From NCBI GenBank assembly GCA_950295325.1, contig OX485803.1, forward strand, positions 56,871,554-56,931,553: DNA of 60,000 nucleotides, in the 5' to 3' direction. This document shows positions 41,058 to 52,300 of this stretch, in pieces. The translations under genes and the position numbers were made by a program. The stretch is from Polytrichum commune (Eukaryota > Streptophyta > Polytrichopsida > Polytrichales > Polytrichaceae). The notes beneath the pieces are model-generated. The model saw nothing but the letters and a program-made list of their open reading frames with translations, made no database searches and was not told the DNA's origin. Every line of letters starts with the position of its first letter. The first letter of the stretch is position 1.

Positions 41058-44000
41058 GAAGTTTGAGCTATCTTCGCCTATTGAGATTTCAAAGTAAAGA
41101 CATGAAGATTTCAACTGTCATCAACAACATGGAGTGCATATGTACACTTGCTATACGTTCTTTCAATTTGAAATGTTTTATGATAGACTTACAAGCAACA
41201 TTTAAGGGTGAAAGGAATATGAGGATTTGGCATAAGAGGATTTGGAGGCCTTGGGATAACATGAGTTTCAAAACTTGTGCAAATCTATTAACAAATGCAG
41301 ATCTCTGGAAATCTATTGTGAAATTACAAGTATTGCAATTGCGAGGATGTTCATTCCTGAATAATATAGCCAAAGAAATGTTTTCCATCACCACTCTCAT
41401 AGAAGTAGATCTAAATGGTTCAAATTTAACAACATTACCAAAGGAATTGGAGAATCTGACTTCTTTGACAACCCTTGATTTGAGCTATTGTGTGCGCTTG
41501 ACAACGATACCAGGGGGATTGGGGAACTTAACTTCTTTGACAACCCTTCATTTGACAAGGTGTAAAAGCTTGACAACGATACCAGAGGGATTGCGGAACT
41601 TAACTTCTTTGACAACCCTTGATTTGAGAGGGTGTGAAAGCTTGACAATGATACCGGAGGGATTGGGGAACTTAACTTCTTTGATAACCTTTGATTTGAG
41701 AGGGTGTACGAGCTTGACAACGATACCAGAGGGATTGGGAAACTTGAGTTCTTTGACAATCCTTGATTTGAAAGATTGTTGGAGCTTGACAACGATACCG
41801 GAGAGATTGGGGAGCTTGAGTTCTTTGACAACCATTGACTTGAATATGTGTACACGCTTGATAAAGATACCGGAGGGATTGGGAAACTTGAGTTCTTTGA
41901 GAACACTTGATTTGAGCTACTGTAAGAGCTTGACAACGCTACCGGAGGGATTTGGGAACTTGAGTTCTTTGACAACCCTCGATTTGACACGGTGTAAAAG
42001 GTTGATGACGATACCAGATGGATTGGGGAACTTGAGTTCTTTGACAAACCTTGATTTGAGACAGTGTAAGAGGTTGACAACGATACCGGAGGGATTCGGG
42101 AACTTGAGTTCTTTGACAACACTTAATTTGAGGGAGTGTAAGAGGTTGACAACGATGCCGGAGGGATTGGGGAACTTGAGTTCTTTGAGATTCCTTCACT
42201 TCTCGGATTGTAACAGGTTGACAACGATACCGGAGGGATTGGGGAACTTGAGTTCTTTGGAAGAACTTGGTTTGGCGGGGTGTAGGAGCTTGACAACGAT
42301 ACCGGAAGGATTGGGGAACTTGAGTTCTTTGAGATGCCTTAGTTTGAGATTTTGTGCAAGGTTGACAATGATACCTGAAAATCTTGGAAACTTGACTTCT
42401 TTGACATCCCTTGCTTTGTGCTACAATGAGAGTTTGACAACAATACCGGAGGGATTGGGGAAATTGACTTCTTTGACAACCCTTTATTTGAAAAGGTGTG
42501 AGAGCTTGACAACGATACCGGAGGGATTGGGGAACTTGAGTTCTTTGACAACCCTTGATTTGACAGGGTGTAGGAGTTTGACAACGATACCGGAGGGATT
42601 GGGGAACTTGAGTTCTTTGACAACCCTTGATTTGACACAGTGTACGAGCTTGACAACGATACCGGAGGGATTGGGGAACTTGAGTTCTTTGACAACCCTT
42701 GATTTGACAAAGTGTACGAGCTTGACAACAATACCGGAGAGTTTGGGGAACTTGAACTTTTTGAGAACCCTTCATTTGAGAGGGTGTACGAGCTTGACAA
42801 CGATACCCGAGGCATTGGGAAACTCGAGTTCATTGACAACTCTTCATTTGATAGAATGTACGAGCTTGACAACGATACCGGAGGGATTGGGGAACTTTAG
42901 TTCTTTGAAAACCCTTGACTTGAAAAAGTGTACGAGCTTGACAACAATACCGGAGGGATTGGGGAACTTGAGTTCTTTGAAAACCCTTGATATGACAAAA
43001 TGTAAGAGCTTAACAACGATACCGGAGGGATTGGGGAACTTGAGTTCTTTGAGAAACCTTCAATTGACAGGGTGTACGAGCTTGACAACAATACCAGAGG
43101 GATTGGAAAACTTGAGTTCTTTGACAACCCTTGATTTGAGCTCATGTGGGAACTTGACAAGGATACCAGAGAGATTGGGGAAGTTGAGCTCTTTGACAAC
43201 CCTTCATTTGAGAGGTTGTACGAGCTTGACAACGATACCGGAGGGATTGCGGAACTTGATTTTTTTGAAAACCCTTCAATTAAGAGGGTGTACAAGTCTG
43301 ACAACGATACCAGAGGGATTGGGAAACTTAAGTTGTTTGAGAACCCTTGATTTGAGCTACTGTGAGAGCTTGACAACGATACCGAAGGGATTGGGGAATT
43401 TGAGTTCTTTGACAACCCTTTATTTGAAAGGGTGCAATAGCTTGGCAAGGACACCAGAGGGATTGGCAAGCTTGACTTCTTTGACAACCCTTAATTTGAA
43501 AGACTGTTGGAGCTTGACAATGATACCGGAGGGATTGGGGAACTTGAGTTCTTTGACAACCCTTGATTTGAGCTATTGTGAGAGTTTGACGACGATACCG
43601 GAGGGATTGGGGAACTTGAGTTCTTTGAGAACCCTTAAATTGCTCAACTCTACGAGCTTGACAACGATACCGGAGGCTTTGGAGAATTTGAGTTCTTTGA
43701 CAACCCTTCATTTGAGAGGGTGTACGAGCTTGACAACGATTCCAGAGGGATTGGGGAACTTGAGTTCTTTGACAACCTTTGATTTGAGCTACTGCAAGAG
43801 CTTGACATCGATACTAGAGGGATTGGGGAACTTGAGTTCTTTGACAACCCTTCATTTGATAGAGTGTACGAGCTTGACAACTATACCGGAGGGATTGGGG
43901 AACTTGAGTTCATTGGAAACCCTTGATTTGACAAAGTGTACGAGCTTGACAACGATACCGGAGGGATTGGGGAACTTGAGTTCTTTGAGAACCCTTCAAC

Positions 44001-44236
44001 TAAGAGGGTGTACAAGCTTGAAGACGATACCGGAGGGATTGGGAAACTTAAGTTCTTTGAAAACCCTTGATTTGAGCTACTGTGGGAGCTTAACAACAAT
44101 ACCGGAGGGATTGGGGAACTTGAGTTCTTTGACAACCCTTAATTTGAGTGAGTGTAAGAGCTTGACTATGATACCAAAGGGATTGGGGAACTTGAGTTTT
44201 TTGAAAACCCTTGATTTGAAAGATTGTCAAACCTAG
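41048..44236 (+). pseudogene. 5'-truncated LRR gene, about 39 LRR units in one open frame (1,062 codons)
   Basis: After a lead-in (residues 1-115, with NNMECICTLAIRSFNLKC and LWKSIVKLQVLQLRGCSFL) there are about 39 repeats of a 24-residue LRR: SLTTIPEGLGNLSSLTTLDL plus four variable residues such as SYCK or TGCR. At DNA level the unit is 72 bp and neighbouring units are nearly identical. This style occurs in plant LRR and TIR-NB-ARC-LRR resistance-type proteins, where such repeats bind ligands or partners. No TIR, NB-ARC, signal peptide or membrane segment is present. The first ATG comes from a gypsy-derived filler, so the original 5' part is missing. The open frame ends at a TAG (44234-44236), where a Leu TTG would be expected. 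The same frame continues beyond, so it is best called a broken gene. Confidence 0.8.
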
Positions 44237-46308
44237 ACAACGATATCGGAGGGATTGGTGAATTTGAGTTCTTTGACAACCCTTGAGTTGAGTGAGTGTA
44301 AGAGCTTGACAACGATACCGAAGGAATTGGGGAACTTGAGTTTTTTGAAAACCCTTGATTTGAAAGATTTTCAAAGCTAGACAACGATACCAGAGGGATT
44401 GGTGAATTTGAGTTATTTGACAACTCTTGATTTGAGGTACTGTGAGAGTTTGAAAACGATACCGGAGGGATTGGGGAACTTGAGTTCTTTGAGAACCCTT
44501 AATTTTCTCCACTCAATGAGCTTGATAACAATACCGCAAGGTGTGGGGAACTTGAGTTCTTTGATAACACTTCGTTTGAGAGGGTGTATGAGCTCAACAA
44601 CGATACCGGATGGATTGGGGAATTTGAGTTCTTTGAGAAGCCTTCATTTGAGAGGGTATACACTCGGGGGGTTCACTCCCTCTTATATTTTGCATATACG
44701 TGCGTTCGGGACCTATTTATTGGGGGTGTTATTTACCTTGTAGAAAAGATTATAAGGTGATGGTATTTTACATGTAAACATGTTTCACTATTTTAAAGTC
44801 CCCTATTTTACATGTACATTTTTTACAAAATTTATCTACAATGAATATATTGGACCCTATTTTTTATCGCACGTTGTTCTACGATTTTCACCAGTGAACC
44901 CCCCGAGGGTGTACGAGCTTGAGGACGATACTCGACGAATTGGGGAACTTGACTTCTTTGACAATCCTTGATTTGTTCAACTCTATGAGCTTGACAACAA
45001 TACCGGAGGCATTGGGGAATTTGAGTTCCTTGACAACCATTCATTTGAGAGGGTGTACGAGCTTGACAACCATACCAAACAAATTGGGGAACTTGAGTTT
45101 CTTGACAATCCTTCATTTGATGGGGTGTATGAGCTTGACAACAATACCGGAGGGATTGGGGAACTTGTGTTCTTTGACAACCCTTCATTTGAGAGGGTGT
45201 AAGAGGTTGACAACGATATCGGAGGAAATGGGGGACTTGAGTTCTTTGACAACCCTTGATTTAAGCTACTATAAGAGCTTGACAACGTTACCGGAGGCAT
45301 TGGGGAATTTGACTTCATTGACAACCCTTCATTTGATAGAGTGTACGAGCGATACCCCAGGGTTTGGGGAACTTGAGTTCTTTGCTAACACTTTGTTTGA
45401 GAGGGTGTATGAGCTTGACAACGGTGGTGGAGGGATTGGGAAACTTTAGTTCCTTGACAACCCTTGATTTAAGCTATTGTGAGAGCTTGACAATGATTCT
45501 TAATGGATTGCGGAACTTGAGTATTTTGACAACCCTTCATTTTATTGAGTGTACGAGTTTGACAACAATACCGGAGATTGGGGAACTTGATTTCTTTGAC
45601 AATTCTTGATTTGAGCTATTGTACGAAGTTGACAACGATACCAAAGGGATTGGGGAACTTGAGTTCCTTGACAACCTTTCATTTGACGTGGTAACTAGTT
45701 TGACAATGATACCGGAGGGATTGGGGAACTTGAGTTCTTTGAGGACCCTTCATTTGAGAGGGTGTACGAACTTCACAACAATTCCTGGGGATTGGGAAAC
45801 TCCAGTTCTTTGACAACCCTGGATTTGAGCTAGTGTGAGAGCTTGACAATGATACTGGAGGGATTGGGGAATTCATTTGAACCTCTTGGCAACCTTTCAT
45901 TTGAGAAGGTGTACGAGCTTGACAACGTTACCAAATGGATTGGGAACTTGAGTTCTTTCTTAACCCTTGATTTGAGAGGGTATAAGAGCTTCACAATGAT
46001 ACCAGAGGGATTGGCAAACTTGAGTTTTTTTTACATTCTTTGATTTGAGGTGACCTTGACAACAATACGGGAGGAATTAGGGAACTTGAGTTGTTTGACA
46101 ACCTTTGAATTGGCAGATTGTACGAGGTTGACAATGATACCAGAGGAATGTGGGTACTTGAGTTCGTTGACAACCCTTGATTTGACATGGTGTACGAGCT
46201 TGACAATGATACAGGAGGAAGTGAGGGATTTGAGTTTTTTGACAACCCTTGGTTGGACATGATGGAGGAGCTTGAGGGCAATATCCGAGGCATTGCAGAC
46301 TTGAGCTT
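44237..46308 (+). pseudogene. Downstream decayed part of the LRR array
   Basis: The 72-bp units continue in the same frame through a second TAG at 44378-44380, run open to 44661 and are interrupted by a MITE (44662-44906). They then go on with repeated frame changes and irregular units to about 46300. Variable positions and spacing become less regular toward the 3' end. None of the open frames here (for example 44919-45449 or 45364-45609) is complete or intact. Confidence 0.8.
44662..44906. mobile_element. MITE (about 245 bp), hAT-like TIR, inside the LRR pseudogene
   Basis: TIRs TCGGGGGGTTCACT (44664-44677) and AGTGAACCCCCCGA (44893-44906) are perfect inverted copies. It is flanked by GGGTATAC (44654-44661) and GGGTGTAC (44907-44914), an 8-bp duplication with one mismatch. 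GGGTGTAC is also what an LRR unit reads at this point. The inner bases CGCACGTTGTT resemble CGCACGTCGTT inside the 1,055-bp element at 3827-4881, so both may belong to one family. It has no coding capacity. Confidence 0.82.
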
Positions 46309-46492
46309 ACTTTGCGTATTGACATGTCATAGCAACGAAAAGGAGATATCAAATATTATCAACAACATAGAGTGCATTTGTTCACTTGTTGCACGCTCTT
46401 TCAACTTCAAATGTTTTATGATAGACTTAGCATCATTGATTTACGGTAGGATAAGTTTGGGCATTTTGAATGACATGAGTTTGGAGACTTGT
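46309..46492 (+). pseudogene. Lead-in segment of another LRR gene copy, truncated
   Basis: The reading NNIECICSLVARSFNFKCF matches the lead-in at the start of the LRR frame at 41048 (NNMECICTLAIRSFNLKCF) and is followed by NDMSLETC, like DNMSFKTC there. So this is the beginning of a further LRR copy in tandem with the first. It is cut after about 60 codons by an LTR starting at 46493. Confidence 0.7.
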
Positions 46493-47076
46493 TGTGAGCC
46501 CAAAGTTGTGCCCACATGCGTTCTTAACATTAAAAGACCTTGGCGGGTGTGGTTGCTTGGGGAGTTTAAGCAATAACAAACGGGAGGCATTAGAATTTAC
46601 ACATTAATTGGATTAAGATAGAGTAGTGGTTTCGTATGAGTAGGAGCGGCCTAAGACACAAAAAGTAAAAATAGTGAATTAGTTATTTAGATTGTGGGGA
46701 GTTAAGTGTGAAGGTTAGGCTTGGTTGGGTTTTGTTAGGAAATTATTGATTGAAAGGAAGAGGGGATGGCCGCATTAATGTTTGTTTAAGTCAAACGGGG
46801 TGTTCATTAAGGACTAGGTGCATGGCGGGTTTGGGGTAGAACCGTTATCCTTGCCCGAATTCCGGATCCAGGGATTGTTGCCAGTTCGGTGGGCCGAGCG
46901 CCCTAGGGGGATCTCCGTGTGGGTGTGCGGGGTGTGTGAGGGGGCCGAGGGGGCCGAGGGAGAAGGTTGCTATGCGCTGCTCCCAGGGAAGCAATGCAGG
47001 GTGGTGGAGGATGATTACAGGTGTGAGGGAGTGCTGCCAACTAAGAAGATGGGTTGCCAAACACAAAGAAAGTTGG
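46493..47076 (+). mobile_element. Truncated LTR of a related retrotransposon
   Basis: It begins TGTGAGCCCAAAGTTGTGCCC, close to the LTR start TGTGAGCCCAAAAGGGTGCCC of the gypsy copies, then diverges completely. It is cut at 47076 where gypsy copy 2 begins. The remaining 584 bp have no recognisable coding region; an open frame at 46818-47081 is not supported. Confidence 0.55.
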
Positions 47077-49241
47077 TGTGAGGCCAAACCCTCCACCCTT
47101 AAGCGTCCGTAGTCCGAGTAGTGGGTTTGGGCTCACATTCCTCCGCGGTATTGGATTTGGACTTGGATGAGTCCATAGTGCAAGGTTCACCCTTCAAGTG
47201 GTCTTGGATTTAACTGGAATTTCACTTTTAACAACTCAATGTACGATTTCAATACGTATGTGGAGAATGCACAAGTTAACTATGTTATTTTAACCTCCTT
47301 ATGCTCGGGTGCTATTTTGTCTTTGTTTGCTTCTAACGTCCATCCGGCCGCTTTAGCTACACAAGCCCTTAAGGATATCCCTCTCCTAAATGAAGTCCGT
47401 GCCGTTGACTCTATACTACCACTTGAACTATCACTTGTGTATTCCGTATCGCTACTATAAGAGGTCTCACTTGGTGTCTCCATACCGTACATAAGCCTTT
47501 AAGTATTAAGAAATACTTATGTGACTTATGTCAATCTCTCCCTCGCACCTTTGGTCTTTGCTTCCTTTGTTTTGCCATCGCGAGAGTGCTCCACATTCTC
47601 CATTAAGTTGTGTACGTGGTTTATTTTTAAAGAGAGGATGCAAGTGTTAAAAAAAACACTATTCTCTATAGTCAATCTCAAATACATTTACTTGTGAAAG
47701 CCACACATAACACTAACTAGCATAATGTAACTAACTACTTGTCTATGAGCTAATTAGGTAGGCTATCTACTAAGCTCCTTCATGAACCCATCTCTTTACT
47801 TTCTAATTACATAAACCTAGCTCCTTCATAAACCCAGCTCCTTCATGAACCCAGCTTCTTAGCTTCTAACTAAACAAACCCAGCTCCTTCATAAACCCAG
47901 CTCCTTCATGAACCCAGCTCCTTAGCTTCTAACTAAACAAACTCAGGTCCTTCATAAACCCAGCTCTTTACTTTCTAACTAAACAAACCCAGCTCCTTCA
48001 CAAACCCAGCTCCTTCATGAACCCACAACTTTGTAGTTGTAATCCCCAACTACCTCACTAATTATTCAAGCCCTTAACTAATCTTCCTACCTAATTTCCC
48101 TAATTCTACTAACAACCCCTTTCTAATCACACAATTCTTCTCTAATCCTAAAATCCTAAAATCCTAGAGAGGAGAGGGGGAGAGAGAATTTCCTAACTTC
48201 ACTAAGACTAACTAATCCACACAAGTATATTTTTGCACTCATCACAACATCAAGTGCTCAACTCTTAAACATGGAACTTGCAACCACGTGTATTCAAAAC
48301 ATGAACTTAAAGTACCACAAATTGGAATCATGAATTAACTTTAAAATCCTTCACGTCAACACTAATTCTACCAAGAGGTCAAGCCCTCTTCAAGGCTAAC
48401 AAGCCTTGGCTCTCAAACTAAAAACTAAGCACACACATGTGCTCCAATATGGCTTCCCACACCCACACTTATAACTCGTGGGGTGCCTTGGAGCACAAAG
48501 GAAAGAGAGGATGAGTGAGGGAAGAATGAGGGATTATATAGTAAGCTTGAGGGGGTGAGCACCCTCAAGGCTCACGATAAGCCCTTGAGATTTCCTCCTA
48601 CTTAGTAGGCGCCAATCCTATCTTCTAAGCCTTCCTCCCTCAAATGATCAACAAGGATCCTAATTCGAACATTTAACTAGCCTTGGCTTTCTACCTACCA
48701 CACTTTACCAAACTTGGGATGCTTCAACCCAAACTTAGCCTCCTTCGCTTTCCGCCGCCATAACTTTCTCCCCTTACTTTCCCAAATCGTCGCTCACCAC
48801 TTAATTCAAACCACGATGCTTAACTCGTGATTTGATTGGTGCTTTGAGAATTTGCTTATCCTCCACCTTGCATTCTTCCTTGGGCCTTCCCCATTAAGTG
48901 GCCATGATGAGGTGGTCCACTTGTGCGCTCCATGTGATCCTCCATTCATCCCAATTCGAATGCACTTGCCTCTTGAGTCACTTTGGTTGTCTCCATCCAT
49001 TTGTACTAGCCTACTCACTAACTACTCAATCCAAGTTCTCCTTACCTATCCTCATTCACTCAAATCCTTCCGAAGGTAAAAACACAATAACAACTCACAT
49101 CCTAGCCTCTTACAACATGGTACTTCTAAGACTAACATTTCACTCTTTTTATATTTTTGTGAAGTAACATGCTACTTCAAAGTGCATCAACTAACGTTTC
49201 AAGGGTCTAAGACTAAATGTGGGCACCCTTTTGGGCTCACA
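47077..49241 (-). repeat. 3' LTR of gypsy copy 2
   Basis: This is a full-length LTR in minus orientation. It contains the 61-nt terminal module (47077-47137), the small ORF (47280-47492, minus), the tandem repeat and the TATA box at matching positions. Confidence 0.95.
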
Positions 49242-49302
49242 TAATTGGCGACCATCGGGGGATGAATCCAAACATCTCTTGCTCCAAGGGTAAGTTGCCT
49301 AG

Positions 49303-52300
49303 TCAAGCTCGGTACTCCTTACATCTACTTCCCGATGTACGGGTAGGAAAGAGCTCACCATTCAACGTTTCCAATTGAATTGAATTATTAGGAAAGACCT
49401 CATAGACAAGGTAAGGTCCTAACCATACCGCATTGAATTTCGCCGGAAATTCAAGCTTTCGTGCGTCTTGAATCATGACCATCATTCCCGGTGTTAGGGC
49501 CCTTCTCTTATGTCGTTTGTCGAAAGTAATCTTTCTCCTTCTTTGGATTGCCTCAATATGTTGAGCCGCCATTCTCCTCCCTTCGTCAAGTGCTTCCAAA
49601 TCGGTTAGTCGATTTCGTAAGGATTGACTTTCGGTAAGTCTCGTACTCACGGCCACCCTAAGTGACTCGACTTCATATTCGATTGGTAGTGTCGCTTCAA
49701 GACCATAGACTAAGGAAAATGGTGTAGCACGCGTAGTTACCTTATAGGTTGTACGGTATGCCCAAAGTGCCGCCGTTAGTTTCGTATCCCAATCCCGCTT
49801 CGAGTCTATAACCGTCTTGCGTAGTATACTCACCAAAATTCCGTTAACCCTTTCCGTTTGTCCATTGGTTTGTGGGTGGTAGGGAGTAGTCTTCCGGTGA
49901 TCAATTTTAAATTTCTCTGTCATCTCTCGAATCAAGTCATTCAAAAAGTGAGTACCCCTATCGCTTACTAGGATCTTCGGCACCCCAAACCGCGAAATTA
50001 TGTTTTCGTACATAAATGTTGCCGCGTGTTCCGCCGTGTCGGTCTTCACCGCTTTGGCTTCCGCCCACTTGGTGAGGTACTCGGTTGCCACCACAATATA
50101 TTTCATTCCTTTTGAAGATTGGGGATGGACCTCACCCACATAGTCGATGCCCCATTTTTCGAAAGGAATTAAGGGTAATGATACATGTAAAGGCATCTCC
50201 ATTCTAAGGTCGTTTCGGGCATACCGTTGGCAAGCGTCGCATTTCCTTACATAGTTATGGGCGTCCTTAAATAGTGTAGGCCAAAAGTAGCCCGCTCTAA
50301 GTATTTTTTGCCCGGTGAGTTGACCCGAGAAGTGACCGCCGCAAGCGCTATCGTGGCAAACGATTAAAATCGCTTCAACCTCCGTTTTTGACACGCATCG
50401 TCGTAAAATACCATCGGACCCCCTTCTAAACAACCTATGGCCCACTACAACAAATTGCCTACTATTTACCCTCACCTTCCTTCTCTCTTCTTTTGTCCAC
50501 TCTTTGGGCAACTTGTGGGTTGTTAGAAATTCCACTATGCCCGCATACCACTCCGGTGTAGAAGTGACCACAAAGAGGCTATCATCTACTAACATATCAT
50601 TTACCGGATTTTTTCCTATCTCCTCCGACAACCTAGACAAGTGGTCCGCTTGTAAATGCATACGACCCGGTTTATATTCCACCGTGTAGTCGAATTCTTC
50701 TAATAACAAAACCCACCTAGCTAACCTACCACTTAACTCCGCCTTGTTAATTAGATACTTGATAGCCATGTGGTCAACAAAAAATACAACCGGGTTGCAC
50801 ATGAGGTAATGCCTAAACTTTTTAACGGAAAACACCATGGCTAGGCACTCCCTCTCCGTTGTAGAGTAGTTTCTTTCGGCGGGGGTCAATTGCTTACTCG
50901 CATAAGCTATAGGTTGATCCTTCTCTTTTTCTCCCGTTGCTTGACAAAGCGCACTCCCTATTGCCACATTACTAGCATCACAATAGACGTGAAAAGGTTT
51001 ACCCCAATTGGGTGGTATCAACACCGGATAGGTGCTCAACCTATCCCGCAATTCCTCAAAGGCTTTTTGACAAGCATCCGTCCACTCGAATTTGACATCC
51101 TTTTTGAGCAAATGGGTAATGGGCACCGCTATCTTTGAAAAATTAGGAATAAGTTCCCGGTACCATCCCACATGTCCTAACAACTTAGAGATCCCCTTGG
51201 AATTGGTTGGAGTTGCCAAGTCGCTTATGGCCGCAATCTTATCCGGATCGGGTTCTCTACCTTTCTCACTAACAACATAACCCAACAACACTCCCTTATT
51301 CACTCCCAAAAATGTCTTATCCGGGTTCAATGCTAACCTCATCTTCCTACACCTAACCAATGCCTCCCTAACACAATGTAGGTGATCATCCACATTACTT
51401 TGTGTGCTAAAATCGTCCACAAAGACGGTCATGGATTTGAACAACAAGTCGGTGAAGATATACATTACTAATCGTTGGAAAGTAGCCGGGGCATTACATA
51501 ACCCAAATGGCATCACTACCCACACAAAAGTACCCCAAGGTGTAGTAAAAGCCGTTTTATGGATATCTTGGAGGGCTATGGAAATTTGATTATAACCCGC
51601 ATACCCATCCATAAAGGTATATCGCGAATGACCTCCAACCTCCTCAAGCAACAAGGTGATAAAAGGTAAGGGGAAGTGATCATTTTGTGTGCACGAATTC
51701 AATTTCCTATAGTCGACACAAACCCTTAATTTCCCATTTTTTTTCTTTACTAAGACCATAGGAGAAACCCAATCCGTGATTTCCACCGGCTTGATAAACC
51801 CGGCCTTCAATAACCTTTCCAATTCCGCTTTCACCAACAATTGCAATTGAGGATTCATCCTCCTCTCCTTTTGTCTAATTGGCCTCGCCCCCGGAATTAA
51901 AGGAATCCGGTGCTCTACCATTTCCCTAGGAATTCCCTTAAGCTCATCGTAGGACCATGCAAAAGTATCACTAAACTCATCCACCAAATTGCTATACTCC
52001 CTAACCTCTTTCTCCCCCAATTTGGAGCCCATCTTCATTTGTCGGGTTTTTCCATCCTTTAATTTCACATCCACGTACCGCCAATCCGCTTCCGACACAT
52101 GTGCTTGTTCCTCTTTGTTCCGATACCAATCGGAAGGCACATTGGGGTAATCTTTCACATCTTGACCTACAACTATCCCCGTAGACGTGGTCTTGAAATG
52201 TAAAGGCTCCTCCAGTTTCGATGACTCAATAATCACATCCTCCTCTTGAGTCCCATCTACATGAATTAAACTAACCTCACCCTCTTCCACGTCATCTACC

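Noticed and set aside
41397-44512. Antisense ORFs rich in Ser/Pro/Gln across the LRR array
   Set aside because: They are shadows of the 72-bp sense repeats.
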